DNA of 64,000 nucleotides from contig CBDBON010000003.1 of the NCBI GenBank assembly GCA_965208395.1, forward strand, positions 868,001 to 932,000, read 5' to 3'. The position numbers and the translations under genes were made by a program. The notes under the pieces are model-generated. The model did no database searches. It had not been told where the DNA came from and saw only the letters and a list, made by a program, of their open reading frames with translations. Source of the stretch: CBDBON01 sp965208395 (GTDB lineage Bacteria > Chloroflexota > Dehalococcoidia > Lucifugimonadales > CBDBON01). Of the stretch, positions 9,899-17,698 are shown in pieces. Numbering within the stretch: position 1 is the stretch's first letter; each line of letters starts with the position of its first letter.

Positions 9899-10977
9899 GG
9901 CGAACCCGCCGGCTGCGGAGTAGATACCGGGATCGGGGGCGCCGTGCCATTCAGCGGGAGGAACTGCAGAAGGTTGCCACCCGACTCGGCGGCGACGATG
10001 AACTTCGTGATGCCGGGCAGTATCTCCTCCATCGCTTCGAGATATAGCCTCTGGCGCGTGACATCCTCCGCCTTCTGATACTCTTCGAGCACGGCGAGGA
10101 AACGGCTCGCCTCGCCGGTAGCCTTCGCGATCTGCTCCTGCTTGAACGCCTCCGCGCCCTGTAAGACACGGGCCGCTTCACCCCTGGCCCGTGGAAGGAT
10201 ATCCTCCTTGTAGGCGTCGGCGAGGTTGATGATACGGGCCTTGTCCTCCTTGGCGCGGACCACGTCGTCGAAGGCGTCCCGGACCTGTTCCGGGGCGAAG
10301 ACGGCGAGCAGCTTGACCTCACGCACGTTGATGCCGGTATTGTAGTCGTCCAACAGCTCCTGGATCAGGAGCTTGGTCTCTGCCTGGATAGCCTCTTTCT
10401 GGTCTGTGAGAACATCGTCTATCGGGCGGCTGCCGACCACCTGCCTGAGCGCGGTCTCCGCTATGTCCTTGATCGTGATGCCGGCAGGGTCGACGACCCT
10501 GAACAGGAACAGCCTGATGTCCTTGATGTCGTACTGGACCTGGAGCTGTACGTCGGCGATATTGGGGGCTTCGCCCAGGTTACCGTCCTCGTCTGGATCG
10601 CCGGTTATCATCAGCGACTCCGACGGGATGGGTTGACCGCCTCTGACGCCCAACTCCAAGAGACGGACCTCCTGGACGTTCACGATCGCTCTCGTGCCGA
10701 CCGGGGAGGGCCAGAACCAGTGGAGCCCCGGTCCCTGGATGCTGTCGAACATGCCGAACCGTCGAAGCGCGGCCTGTTCACCAGGCTGGACGGTGTAGAA
10801 ACCGGTGCCGATCCACACGAGCAGCATGGCGACGAAGCCGACGAGGACGATCAGCGCAAACGCGCCTCCGCCTCCACCCAAGCGGAAACGCCCCAGAAAG
10901 GCGCGTATCCGCTCGGCGATCTGATCCAAGTTTACTTCCGGCTCTTCCTGCCGGAACATTCGGAGTACTCTGAGCAT
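9895..10977 (-). CDS. hflK: SPFH-domain membrane protein HflK
   Basis: About 360 aa from the ATG at 10977; an open stretch reaches 11013 but has no better start. A glycine-rich N-terminal region precedes a membrane segment (FALIVLVGFVAMLLVWIGTG). The SPFH domain then has YTVQPGEQAALRRFGMF and GPGLHWFWPSPVG. The typical HflK stretch around PDEDGNLGEAPNIADVQLQV follows, and a long helical part contains ARGEAARVLQGAEAFKQEQI. It works as a heteromultimer with HflC. The gene begins a two-gene operon with hflC. About 180 nt upstream has no gene and holds a palindromic repeat at 11048-11085. Confidence 0.94.
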   Translation of the reverse strand: MLRVLRMFRQEEPEVNLDQIAERIRAFLGRFRLGGGGGAFALIVLVGFVAMLLVWIGTGFYTVQPGEQAALRRFGMFDSIQGPGLHWFWPSPVGTRAIVNVQEVRLLELGVRGGQPIPSESLMITGDPDEDGNLGEAPNIADVQLQVQYDIKDIRLFLFRVVDPAGITIKDIAETALRQVVGSRPIDDVLTDQKEAIQAETKLLIQELLDDYNTGINVREVKLLAVFAPEQVRDAFDDVVRAKEDKARIINLADAYKEDILPRARGEAARVLQGAEAFKQEQIAKATGEASRFLAVLEEYQKAEDVTRQRLYLEAMEEILPGITKFIVAAESGGNLLQFLPLNGTAPPIPVSTPQPAGSP

Positions 10978-11047
10978 GGCGAAACCAATTCCATTATGAC
11001 ATATCCGGGGCATCGATGCACTGGGGGCGACCGTTCGGAGTTAAGGG

Positions 11048-11085
11048 CCTCATCTCTATCTTCGCCGTGGAGCCGGGGAGACGAC
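11048..11085. repeat. Short palindromic intergenic repeat, copy 2
   Basis: The core GCCGTGGAGCCGGGGAGACG and the lead CCTCATCTCTATC match the copy at 3356-3402 base for base over much of their length (shared GGAGCCGGGG, CCTCATC). It lies upstream of hflK. It is probably one member of a dispersed repeat family. Confidence 0.45.
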
Positions 11086-11193
11086 CGTTTCAGACTTCCG
11101 ACCGCGCCGCGCATGACGGGTGAGACGTGCATACGTCACGCCGTGACGACAGTATCACAGCTTCTGTTCGCCGTATCAAGACAACTTGCCGAA

Positions 11194-12477
11194 TCACGGC
11201 GACGCTCGGAGATCATTCAACATCGCTCGGAATTCCGGGTAGCTGGATACCCCCGACACAAAATCGACGAAGCTCTTCAGATCGCCCGCCATTTCCCGAA
11301 GCTCCCACAGCTCGCCGGCGATCGGGCTGATCGACGCCGGGCTCTCCGCATAGGTGCCGTGGAAGGCAAAGTAGGCCTGATTCAGCTTCCGGATCGAGAA
11401 GCCGTGCTCGACGAATAGCTGCCTGCGCTCCTCCATGTAGGCTTCGGCCTGCTCGATCAGGCCCCCGGCGAGAAGCTCGTCGACGCGCAGCCTCGTCGAG
11501 TGCATCTCGGCGCGGAAGTCGAACCGGCGCTCGCCGGCCCCGTGATCGGGGTGAGCGGGGCTCGGCTCGGGGAGAGACTCTCCCGTGATCCTCTCGTAGG
11601 CTCGTCTCCCTATCTCCCGCCCCGCGATGTCTGCCACCGTCTCGTTGAGAGTGCGCATCTCAGGGCTCCGGTAGATGTTCTGTCCCAGAGGGCGGAAGAA
11701 CAGATAGTGGTGGAGCCACTCGTGCGCCGATATCTCCAGGGTTGCTGACAAGCTGTATCCGCTCGGTATCGAGGCCGGATATGTGGCGACTCCTCCCAGA
11801 TTCGTCACGAGACCAGCGAGACCAGCCTCGTCGAGGAGTCTGTCCTCGATCCGTTCACGCTCGGCCAGTCTGATGTCTGCGTCAAGAAGCACGTCGTGCG
11901 TCCTCTGAATACGGTCGCGAGGGGAAGTGACCAGCAGCTTGGGGGGATCGGTTAGCCGCACGTCGACCGGCGGAAAGACAAAGGCGCTCCAGGAGGCGAG
12001 CCGTTCCTCTCGCACCACGGAGCTGATAGCCGATTCAAGCGTCTCCTCGACCTCGTCACGGAGGCCCAGTCGTTTCAATACGAGTCTATCCAGTTCGGAC
12101 TGCGTCTGGGAGGGATCCGACACGGAGGAGGCGCTCCCTCCCGCGTTCGAGTCGGCCAGTCGAGCCTTGAGACGCGAGAGCTGCTCCGTGATGGCGAAGT
12201 ACTCTCGCACGGCGGCCTCGCCGTCGTCATCCCTGTAGGCGCTCCACGGCGCGATCGACGTCAGCCAATGGAGCCACTTCCTCGGAAAGTTCGCCATCTC
12301 CCACTGAACAAGGTCGTACAGGTACGGCGCCGCGGCCCGCTCCGCCGCGTTGAGCTTCAGCGCGTCGGGGCTGAACAGGAGAGGCAGCAGCAGGACGAAC
12401 CCCACTAGGCGCGAACGCAGCGGCGCAGAGACGAGACCAGCCAGCCGGGTCATCATGTTAGGATGAGAGGCGTTCAT
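11194..12477 (-). CDS. Membrane-anchored protein with HExxH metallopeptidase-like motif
   Basis: 427 aa, not recognised as a named family. A hydrophobic segment at about 24-36 (LVGFVLLLPLLF) should anchor the protein with the rest outside. Residues 251-257 read AHEWLHH, an HExxH zinc motif (H252, E253, H256). Downstream, TLNETVADIAGREIG puts E279 where gluzincins carry the third zinc ligand. This suggests a secreted or membrane-bound zinc peptidase, but no named peptidase family is obvious and activity is inferred only. Charged helical stretches at 95-165 look like coiled coil. It is divergent from the HAD-like gene with only 37 nt between the starts. Confidence 0.75.
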   Translation of the reverse strand: MNASHPNMMTRLAGLVSAPLRSRLVGFVLLLPLLFSPDALKLNAAERAAAPYLYDLVQWEMANFPRKWLHWLTSIAPWSAYRDDDGEAAVREYFAITEQLSRLKARLADSNAGGSASSVSDPSQTQSELDRLVLKRLGLRDEVEETLESAISSVVREERLASWSAFVFPPVDVRLTDPPKLLVTSPRDRIQRTHDVLLDADIRLAERERIEDRLLDEAGLAGLVTNLGGVATYPASIPSGYSLSATLEISAHEWLHHYLFFRPLGQNIYRSPEMRTLNETVADIAGREIGRRAYERITGESLPEPSPAHPDHGAGERRFDFRAEMHSTRLRVDELLAGGLIEQAEAYMEERRQLFVEHGFSIRKLNQAYFAFHGTYAESPASISPIAGELWELREMAGDLKSFVDFVSGVSSYPEFRAMLNDLRASP

Positions 12478-12514
12478 GCGATACGGCTATTGTAGTTGAA
12501 CGGACTCCACTGAT

Positions 12515-13195
12515 ATGCGCTCCCCCAAGACCGGTGCGGACGGTCCTCTTCTGGTCACGTGTGCGTTCGACGACACGATCACCGTAGGTGACGTGAGTGA
12601 AGCCATCATGGACGAGTTCTGCGCTGCCGACTGGCGCGCTCTAGAGAAGGAGTACCTGGATGGCCTCTGCAGTGTGGAGGAGATCAGTGTTCGACTGTAC
12701 GAACTGACCTCCGCCACCAGGTACGAGATAGAGCAGCTGGTTCTGGGCGGTGTGGTCATCAGGTACGCTTTCGACGAGTTCGTCGACTACTGCCGAGGCG
12801 AAGACATTGGCCTAGCGATTGTGAGCAGCGGGCTGGACCTGTACATAGACCCGATCCTGCGCCAGCTCGACCTGGGCGCTATCGACGCCTTCTACGGGCG
12901 GGCGGAGGTGCGCGCCGACGCCATCAGGGTATCGTACAGCGATCCTTCAGGAGCCTCGATAACGAGCGGATTCAAGGAGTCGTACGTTCGACACTTCCGT
13001 TCGCAGGGCCACACAGTAGTCTACGTAGGCGCGGGGCTTTCGGACGTTTCGCCCGCGATCGCGGCAGACTTTGTCATCGCCCGGTCTACCCTTTGCGACA
13101 TCCTTGTCGACCGTGGAGTTCCCCACCGGACGTTCGAGACGTTCAACGACGTGGGCAGCCAGATCGAGGAGATACGGCGCAGCGCGGGCCGCTGA
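12515..13195 (+). CDS. HAD-superfamily protein with degenerate catalytic motifs (MtnX-like)
   Basis: 226 aa. The fold pattern follows HAD subfamily IB phosphatases such as MtnX and SerB. Motif I reads AFDDTITVGD at 17-26, where active enzymes have DFDGTIT. The nucleophile aspartate is therefore alanine (A17); the second aspartate (D19) is kept. Motif II VSSG (103-106) and a candidate lysine (K154) are present. Motif III reads VGAGLSD (171-177) instead of VGDGxSD, so another acidic residue is lost. It looks like a pseudophosphatase, possibly a binding or regulatory protein. It is divergent from the 11194-12477 metallopeptidase-like gene and convergent with the following gene. Confidence 0.8.
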   Translation: MRSPKTGADGPLLVTCAFDDTITVGDVSEAIMDEFCAADWRALEKEYLDGLCSVEEISVRLYELTSATRYEIEQLVLGGVVIRYAFDEFVDYCRGEDIGLAIVSSGLDLYIDPILRQLDLGAIDAFYGRAEVRADAIRVSYSDPSGASITSGFKESYVRHFRSQGHTVVYVGAGLSDVSPAIAADFVIARSTLCDILVDRGVPHRTFETFNDVGSQIEEIRRSAGR

Positions 13196-13207
13196 ACCGG
13201 CGCACCG

Positions 13208-13915
13208 CTAACGGCTCCGCCGGAACAGGTTGAGGAATCGGCCCTCGTAGTACTGGAAGAGACCCCATCGGTCCAACTCGCGCTTGAGCTCATCCGCCCT
13301 GCCGCCGCGTTCGGCGTCGAAGAAGAGTCTCTCGATCTGCTGGATCGCCGCCCTGGGCGCTCCACCGTAGGTAGGCAGCGGGTCCAGCAGTCCTCTGCCC
13401 TGGAACTCCTGCACGTTGCGCGCCGTGGATGCTGAGGTGAACTCGTAAATGAACTTCAGAAGGGATACGTCCCAGAGCTCGTCAACGCCGACCAGCACTA
13501 CGGTCATGGTCTCCTTGCGCCGATCGAGGTCTTCACTGATCCGGTGTGCGATCTCGCCGGGCACTCCCCCGACGATGTCCATCTTGTCCGCCTCATTCTT
13601 GTACTGGTAGAGGATCCCGGGGCTGTTGCCTCCGTATGATCTGGCGACCTCGCGCATATAGTCGTACGCCTCCGGGCTGAAGCCCTGCAGGTTGAGACCG
13701 TACGTCGGCGTGATTACTGTCGGGCGCTGAGCGATCACTCTGCCGGTGCGGACAACGCCCTCAATCTTATCCGGGGCCAGGTCCTGGTAGATGGGCTCGG
13801 TGACGACATAATAGGATATGTTGGTGGTCCCGAAGGTTGCGAGGTGCTGCTTCGGGTATCTGACCACCCACGTCTGCTCCAGCGCGCGGAGCCATTCTCT
13901 TGGGTTCTCAATCAT
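13208..13915 (-). CDS. Conserved-looking protein of unknown function
   Basis: 235 aa from the ATG at 13915; a GTG two codons upstream is also possible. No signal peptide or membrane segment is seen, and I recognise no domain. It has aromatic-rich blocks such as TTNISYYVVTEPIYQDLAP and a C-terminal half with charged helices (ERLFFDAERGGRADELKREL). The last part, WGLFQYYEGRFLNLFRR, may be an interaction tail. It is preceded by a good sigma-70-type promoter at 13937-13966 and ends 12 nt from the HAD-like gene coming the other way. Codon use is like the neighbours, so it is very probably real. Confidence 0.75.
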   Translation of the reverse strand: MIENPREWLRALEQTWVVRYPKQHLATFGTTNISYYVVTEPIYQDLAPDKIEGVVRTGRVIAQRPTVITPTYGLNLQGFSPEAYDYMREVARSYGGNSPGILYQYKNEADKMDIVGGVPGEIAHRISEDLDRRKETMTVVLVGVDELWDVSLLKFIYEFTSASTARNVQEFQGRGLLDPLPTYGGAPRAAIQQIERLFFDAERGGRADELKRELDRWGLFQYYEGRFLNLFRRSR

Positions 13916-13936
13916 GGTCACACGTCCGTCTATCTG

Positions 13937-13966
13937 ATGCTAGACGGGCTCCCGGAGCCATGTCAA
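13937..13966 (-). promoter_or_regulatory. Sigma-70-type promoter for the 13208-13915 gene
   Basis: Minus-strand TTGACA (13966-13961), 18 bp spacer, TAGCAT (13942-13937). It predicts a transcript start about 15 nt before the ATG at 13915. Confidence 0.55.
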
Positions 13967-13999
13967 GGAGCGCGCTCGTCTGCCATCCCGCGTCCCCGG

Positions 14000-15463
14000 T
14001 CAACTCTGAGTCCTTCGGAAAGCCCCGAGGATGAGCGCGCCTCCCAACAGCCCGAGAAGCGAGAAGTCCATGGCGTTGACGCTCCCTGACGCAGGCCTGC
14101 CGCAGGAGCCTCCTCCGCCGGGCTGCTTTTCGGCGGGATTCTCCCGGTCGTCGCTGGTAGTCGGTACGGTCGTGGCTGTGGGGGCGGGTTGGGGAGTGGA
14201 TGGCGCCGGCGTGGCGGTTAGCGACGTTCCGCCCGACAGGGGCTGACTCTGAAGGGTGTACGGAGAGAGGGTCGGCCTCGGGACGGCCGTGGGACGCACG
14301 CTGCGCGACGACGGCGGCACGTAAGGCGGGGCCCCTATCGCCGCACGCCAGTCGTTCTCTAGTTTGAGCCTGTCAACCCCGTAGACCTCCATCAGGGCCG
14401 AGTCCATGCTCTTCCCTTCTTTGAGAGTCGCCATGAGCTTCTTCATACTGTCCGCACCGTACCGCCGGATCATGTATCGGACGATGCTCCGTCCCTGTCC
14501 GTAGAAGATGATCACCTCTTCCGGATCTCCCGGCCTCGTCGTCATCGAGGTGATGGGCAGGAGCCTGTCGTTCGATATAGCGAACTCCAACGCGACGTCG
14601 TAGGAGAAGCCGGGAACGATGTTCCCGTATTCCGCCAGACCTTCGTCCAGCCAGGCGGGAACGCTCCGCAGCACACTGTCGCCGGCGCGGTGCGTGAGAA
14701 TGTGGGTCACCTCGTGCGATGCGGTGCCTTCGGAGAGCCGTCCCCCTCCCAGGACGAGAAGTGTGCCTATGTCTGTGTACGCCTGCCCCTCCGTCACCAG
14801 CTCCCGACGGATGGTCGAGCTGCCGGGCGGCAGGGCCTCGAGCATCTCCTTGACATTGTTGTACATGGTGACACGTATAGGGCTCTCCGTGTCGGCTCCC
14901 AGCAGAGGCCCCATGTGATCGATCGTCTCGATGATGGCGTTGAGAATGAGCTCAGCCCTGCTCTTGACCGGACCGTGGTAGGCGACGGACACCGATCCCT
15001 CGGAGACCTCGTCCCAGTCAAATCGCGCGTCCTCGTAGATGAACTCCCGCGTCTCCGTGTCCAGCCGGTTGCCCTCGGAGTCTTCGATTTCGAAGCTGTA
15101 GGTGATGATAGTTCCCGGCGGGATGTACCTGGATGCCGTGTTGGTGCGGTAGAAGAGCAGGCCGTCTATGGCCGGCGCCGTCTCGAAATCGAGATAGTCG
15201 TAGGCTCCGGTTGTCTGCTGGCCTACCCTGAACCGGACAGCCACCGACTCTATGTCGTGTTCGCCGACCGCCCGGAGCCTGAATATAATCCCTGAAGGGA
15301 AATCACTCGTCACGCTGGACGACTCTACCCGTATCGTCGATTCGTCGGCCTCCGCCGAGGCGGCGGGCCAGAGAGCGACGAGAGAGATCAGCAACAACAC
15401 GGCGATACGAGCGCTTATGGCGCCCGGTATCCTACCTACGCGCCCGTCAAACCACGAGTCCAT
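14000..15463 (-). CDS. Secreted gluzincin (peptidase MA-like) with C-terminal anchoring tail
   Basis: 487 aa. A signal peptide (hydrophobic 19-33, then ASAEAD) starts the protein. An Ig-like region (about 45-145) precedes the peptidase domain. The zinc site is SHEVTH (H250, E251, H254), with a third ligand in PAWLDEGLAEYGN (E274 or E278), the arrangement of the peptidase MA/M1-like gluzincins. After about residue 390 the protein is proline/threonine-rich. The end holds a GGGGSCG motif, a hydrophobic stretch (FSLLGLLGGALILGAF) and RR, which looks like a tripartite sorting tail similar to MYXO-CTERM. Substrate unknown. It lies 32 nt downstream of the CDP-alcohol phosphatidyltransferase gene end on the same strand. 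Confidence 0.85.
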   Translation of the reverse strand: MDSWFDGRVGRIPGAISARIAVLLLISLVALWPAASAEADESTIRVESSSVTSDFPSGIIFRLRAVGEHDIESVAVRFRVGQQTTGAYDYLDFETAPAIDGLLFYRTNTASRYIPPGTIITYSFEIEDSEGNRLDTETREFIYEDARFDWDEVSEGSVSVAYHGPVKSRAELILNAIIETIDHMGPLLGADTESPIRVTMYNNVKEMLEALPPGSSTIRRELVTEGQAYTDIGTLLVLGGGRLSEGTASHEVTHILTHRAGDSVLRSVPAWLDEGLAEYGNIVPGFSYDVALEFAISNDRLLPITSMTTRPGDPEEVIIFYGQGRSIVRYMIRRYGADSMKKLMATLKEGKSMDSALMEVYGVDRLKLENDWRAAIGAPPYVPPSSRSVRPTAVPRPTLSPYTLQSQPLSGGTSLTATPAPSTPQPAPTATTVPTTSDDRENPAEKQPGGGGSCGRPASGSVNAMDFSLLGLLGGALILGAFRRTQS

Positions 15464-15495
15464 ATCACTATTCTAGCCGATATGGCGGGGCCGTT

Positions 15496-16101
15496 CTACG
15501 GATCGCTTCCGAGGACGCTCCTGGCGTGAAGCAGCCGCTGAGCCGACGTGACGAGAGTCAGGCCGGCGATCAGACCAAGGACGACGAGCACGGAGACGGG
15601 CCACCAGTGGCCAACGATCAGTCCCGCTGCCAGCGCGGCGACTCTCTCGGGTCGGGTCATGATGCCAACGGCGCAGTCTATTCCCAGACCCTCCGCTCGT
15701 GCCCGCGTGTAGCTCACAGTGAAGGACCCGACCAGGGCCAGACAGCAGAGGAGCGCCCCTTCTGTGGAGTCGGCGTTGACGTAGTGCACCAGGAGTCCGA
15801 CGAGCACAGCCGACTCACCCGCCCTGTCCAGAGTCGAGTCCAGCAGCGCCCCGAACCTGGATGAGGCTCCTGTATGGCGTGCGAGAGCGCCGTCCAGAAG
15901 ATCGAACAGCCCGGAGCATATGAGTACCGCACCCCCCATCCATAGGCGGCCGGTCCCCAGCAGGCAGGCGCTGCCGACGGCTATGAGCAGACCGAGAAGG
16001 GAGACGGCGTTGGGAGATAGACCCAAGGCCACCAGCAGCCTCACGGCAGGCGTTTCGAAGCGGGACCGGAGCAGCGATCTGAAGGCTGTCCTGCTTAGCA
16101 T
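15496..16101 (-). CDS. CDP-alcohol phosphatidyltransferase family protein
   Basis: 201 aa, integral membrane enzyme. The full family motif D-G-x2-A-R-x8-G-x3-D-x3-D is present, from D70-G71 through A74-R75 and G84 to D88 and D92. It transfers a phosphatidyl group from CDP-diacylglycerol to an alcohol: glycerol-3-phosphate, inositol or inositol phosphate. Because the gene just upstream is PimA-like, an inositol(-phosphate) acceptor as in Actinobacteria is plausible, but glycerol-3-phosphate (PgsA) cannot be excluded. Several hydrophobic helices are visible (about 22-50, 55-70, 95-125 and 140-190). Confidence 0.9.
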   Translation of the reverse strand: MLSRTAFRSLLRSRFETPAVRLLVALGLSPNAVSLLGLLIAVGSACLLGTGRLWMGGAVLICSGLFDLLDGALARHTGASSRFGALLDSTLDRAGESAVLVGLLVHYVNADSTEGALLCCLALVGSFTVSYTRARAEGLGIDCAVGIMTRPERVAALAAGLIVGHWWPVSVLVVLGLIAGLTLVTSAQRLLHARSVLGSDP

Positions 16102-16123
16102 CCCTTGCGTCTGCGGATGGGCG

Positions 16124-17281
16124 CTATCCGGTCAGAGCGACCGACCTCGCGGTCAGGCGGCTCTTATAGTGCGCCAGCACTCGGGACGCCACCCTGCTCC
16201 ACCGGAACTTCTCCACCGTGTCGCGGGCGTTCGATTCCAGCCGGTGCGCGAGGCGCCTGTCCGTGAGCAGAGCCGTGATCGCGTCGGCCAGGGCGTCCTC
16301 TCGCTTGGGCTCCACCAGCAGCCCGTCCCGGCTGTGCGTGATGACACTGGAGAAGCCCTCGATATTGGAGGCCACGACAGGCGCTCCCGCAGCCATCGCC
16401 TCCAACAGCACGATTCCCTGGCTCTCTCCGCCGGTAGCCGGAGAGCAATAGACGTCGGCGGTCCGGTAGTATCTGGCCTTGTCCTGTTCCGAGACGCCGC
16501 CGACGAAGACGACGTCGGTGAGGTTGCGTTCGGCCATGATCCGATAGGACTCGTCGTCGGGTTTGCCCGGACCGGCTACGATGAGCCGGAGATTGGGCCA
16601 GTCCCACTTGAGGCGGCTGTAGGCTCCAAGCAGATAGCGCAGGCCCTTTCTTTTTTCCAGCCGTCCCAGAAACAGCAAGTTGATCATCCCGTCCCTCAGG
16701 TGGGGGAAGGGCTCGGCACGGGCGAACCGGTCGACGTCTACGCCATTGGGGATGATCTCATAGTCTCCGGGAAGGTGGCGGTTGATGAACTGCCTTGCCG
16801 GCTCCGAGACGGCTATGAGACCGTCCAGCCGGCGGAAATAGCGCATCGCCAGCCTGTTTCCGCCGAGTTCGTAGAGGCGCGTCCCCTTGTACGAGTGGAA
16901 GGTCCCTACGTTCACCGAGTTAGCCGAATCGGCGGCCGCCAGAACGCTGACCGTGACCGCGCCGGCCATAGGCTCGTGGAGGTGGGTTATATCGAACGCC
17001 TCCCGTTCCAGCAAGGCCCTGATGCGGGGTCTAAGCCATACGGACACGGAGACTCTGGCGATCGATCCCCCGCTGGGGACCGGCACCACCCTCCCCATCG
17101 GTATGAAGTCCTCGTCCGAGACTCGGCGGGGGTCGGAGCAAGGGGCGATGATCCGAGCCGTGTGTCCCCAACGCCTGAACTGCCTGGCGAGATGCTCCAC
17201 GTGGTCGCTCACCCCACCAGGGAAGGCGTGGTCGTAAGGTGAGATGAGACCGATCTTCAGGGGACGGTCCATGTGCTCCAT
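16124..17281 (-). CDS. GT4 glycosyltransferase, PimA-like
   Basis: 385 aa, a GT-B-fold retaining glycosyltransferase of family GT4. The N-terminus KIGLISPYDHAFPGGVSDHV closely follows PimA, the first mannosyltransferase of phosphatidylinositol mannoside synthesis. The C-terminal half has the GT4 signature LLFLGRLEKRKGLRYLLGAY and the donor-site E-x7-E region (GGESQGIVLLEAMAAG). An ATG three codons further in (17272) is also possible as start. It is followed 22 nt later by the CDP-alcohol phosphatidyltransferase, a pairing seen in actinobacterial PI/PIM loci. Acceptor and donor are inferred from this context only. Confidence 0.88.
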   Translation of the reverse strand: MEHMDRPLKIGLISPYDHAFPGGVSDHVEHLARQFRRWGHTARIIAPCSDPRRVSDEDFIPMGRVVPVPSGGSIARVSVSVWLRPRIRALLEREAFDITHLHEPMAGAVTVSVLAAADSANSVNVGTFHSYKGTRLYELGGNRLAMRYFRRLDGLIAVSEPARQFINRHLPGDYEIIPNGVDVDRFARAEPFPHLRDGMINLLFLGRLEKRKGLRYLLGAYSRLKWDWPNLRLIVAGPGKPDDESYRIMAERNLTDVVFVGGVSEQDKARYYRTADVYCSPATGGESQGIVLLEAMAAGAPVVASNIEGFSSVITHSRDGLLVEPKREDALADAITALLTDRRLAHRLESNARDTVEKFRWSRVASRVLAHYKSRLTARSVALTG

Positions 17282-17497
17282 CGATGAGGTGCAGCGATCC
17301 GTCTATCAAGCTCGCCGCGCCGATTCTATCACTCGCGCGTCAAGCGGGACAAGCAGAGCGCCTCCGAGGCGGGGCAGAATCGACCACCACGGAGCACGCC
17401 GGGAGTCTCGACCAGTACTCCCTGTCGATAGATATGATCTCCCTCGGCCGCCCGGTCCGGTTGGGCGGCCAGGCATACGCGACCAGTATGCCCGAAG

Positions 17498-17526
17498 CAT
17501 GGATTCCCGCGTACACGGGAATGACA
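17498..17526. repeat. Palindromic repeat ATTCCCG..CGGGAAT
   Basis: ATTCCCG and CGGGAAT form 7-bp arms around CGTACA (17503-17522), followed by GACAG. A related copy in the opposite orientation lies at 38027-38052. It is located in the 286-nt stretch upstream of the glmU promoter that holds no gene; I see nothing else in that stretch. Confidence 0.6.
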
Positions 17527-17567
17527 GTTGAGTCCAGAAGCCCAGTTTGCTCTTCACTCCATTCACC

Positions 17568-17597
17568 TTGACACAAGCTTTCCCGCTTCGTTAATAT
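17568..17597 (+). promoter_or_regulatory. Strong sigma-70-type promoter upstream of glmU
   Basis: Consensus TTGACA (17568-17573), 18 bp spacer, TAATAT (17592-17597); TTAATA one base earlier gives a 17-bp spacer. The predicted start near 17604 leaves a 95-nt leader before the glmU ATG. Confidence 0.75.
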
Positions 17598-17653
17598 AAG
17601 ACTGACCGTGGACGATAATTCGGATAGATCGGTTGTCACGGCCCGGCTATTGC

Positions 17654-17685
17654 GGCCCCTCCGCGCAGACGCGGTGGGGTCTTTT
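17654..17685 (+). terminator. Intrinsic-terminator-like hairpin in the glmU leader
   Basis: The stem GGCCCC-t-CCGCG closes a CAGA loop and pairs with CGCGG-t-GGGGTC; TTTT follows (17682-17685). It lies between the promoter at 17568 and the glmU start 14 nt further on. It should therefore either attenuate glmU or end a short (about 85 nt) RNA. An upstream CCGTG..CACGG pairing (about 17606-17642) adds a second hairpin. Confidence 0.7.
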
Positions 17686-17698
17686 CGTTATTGAGACC

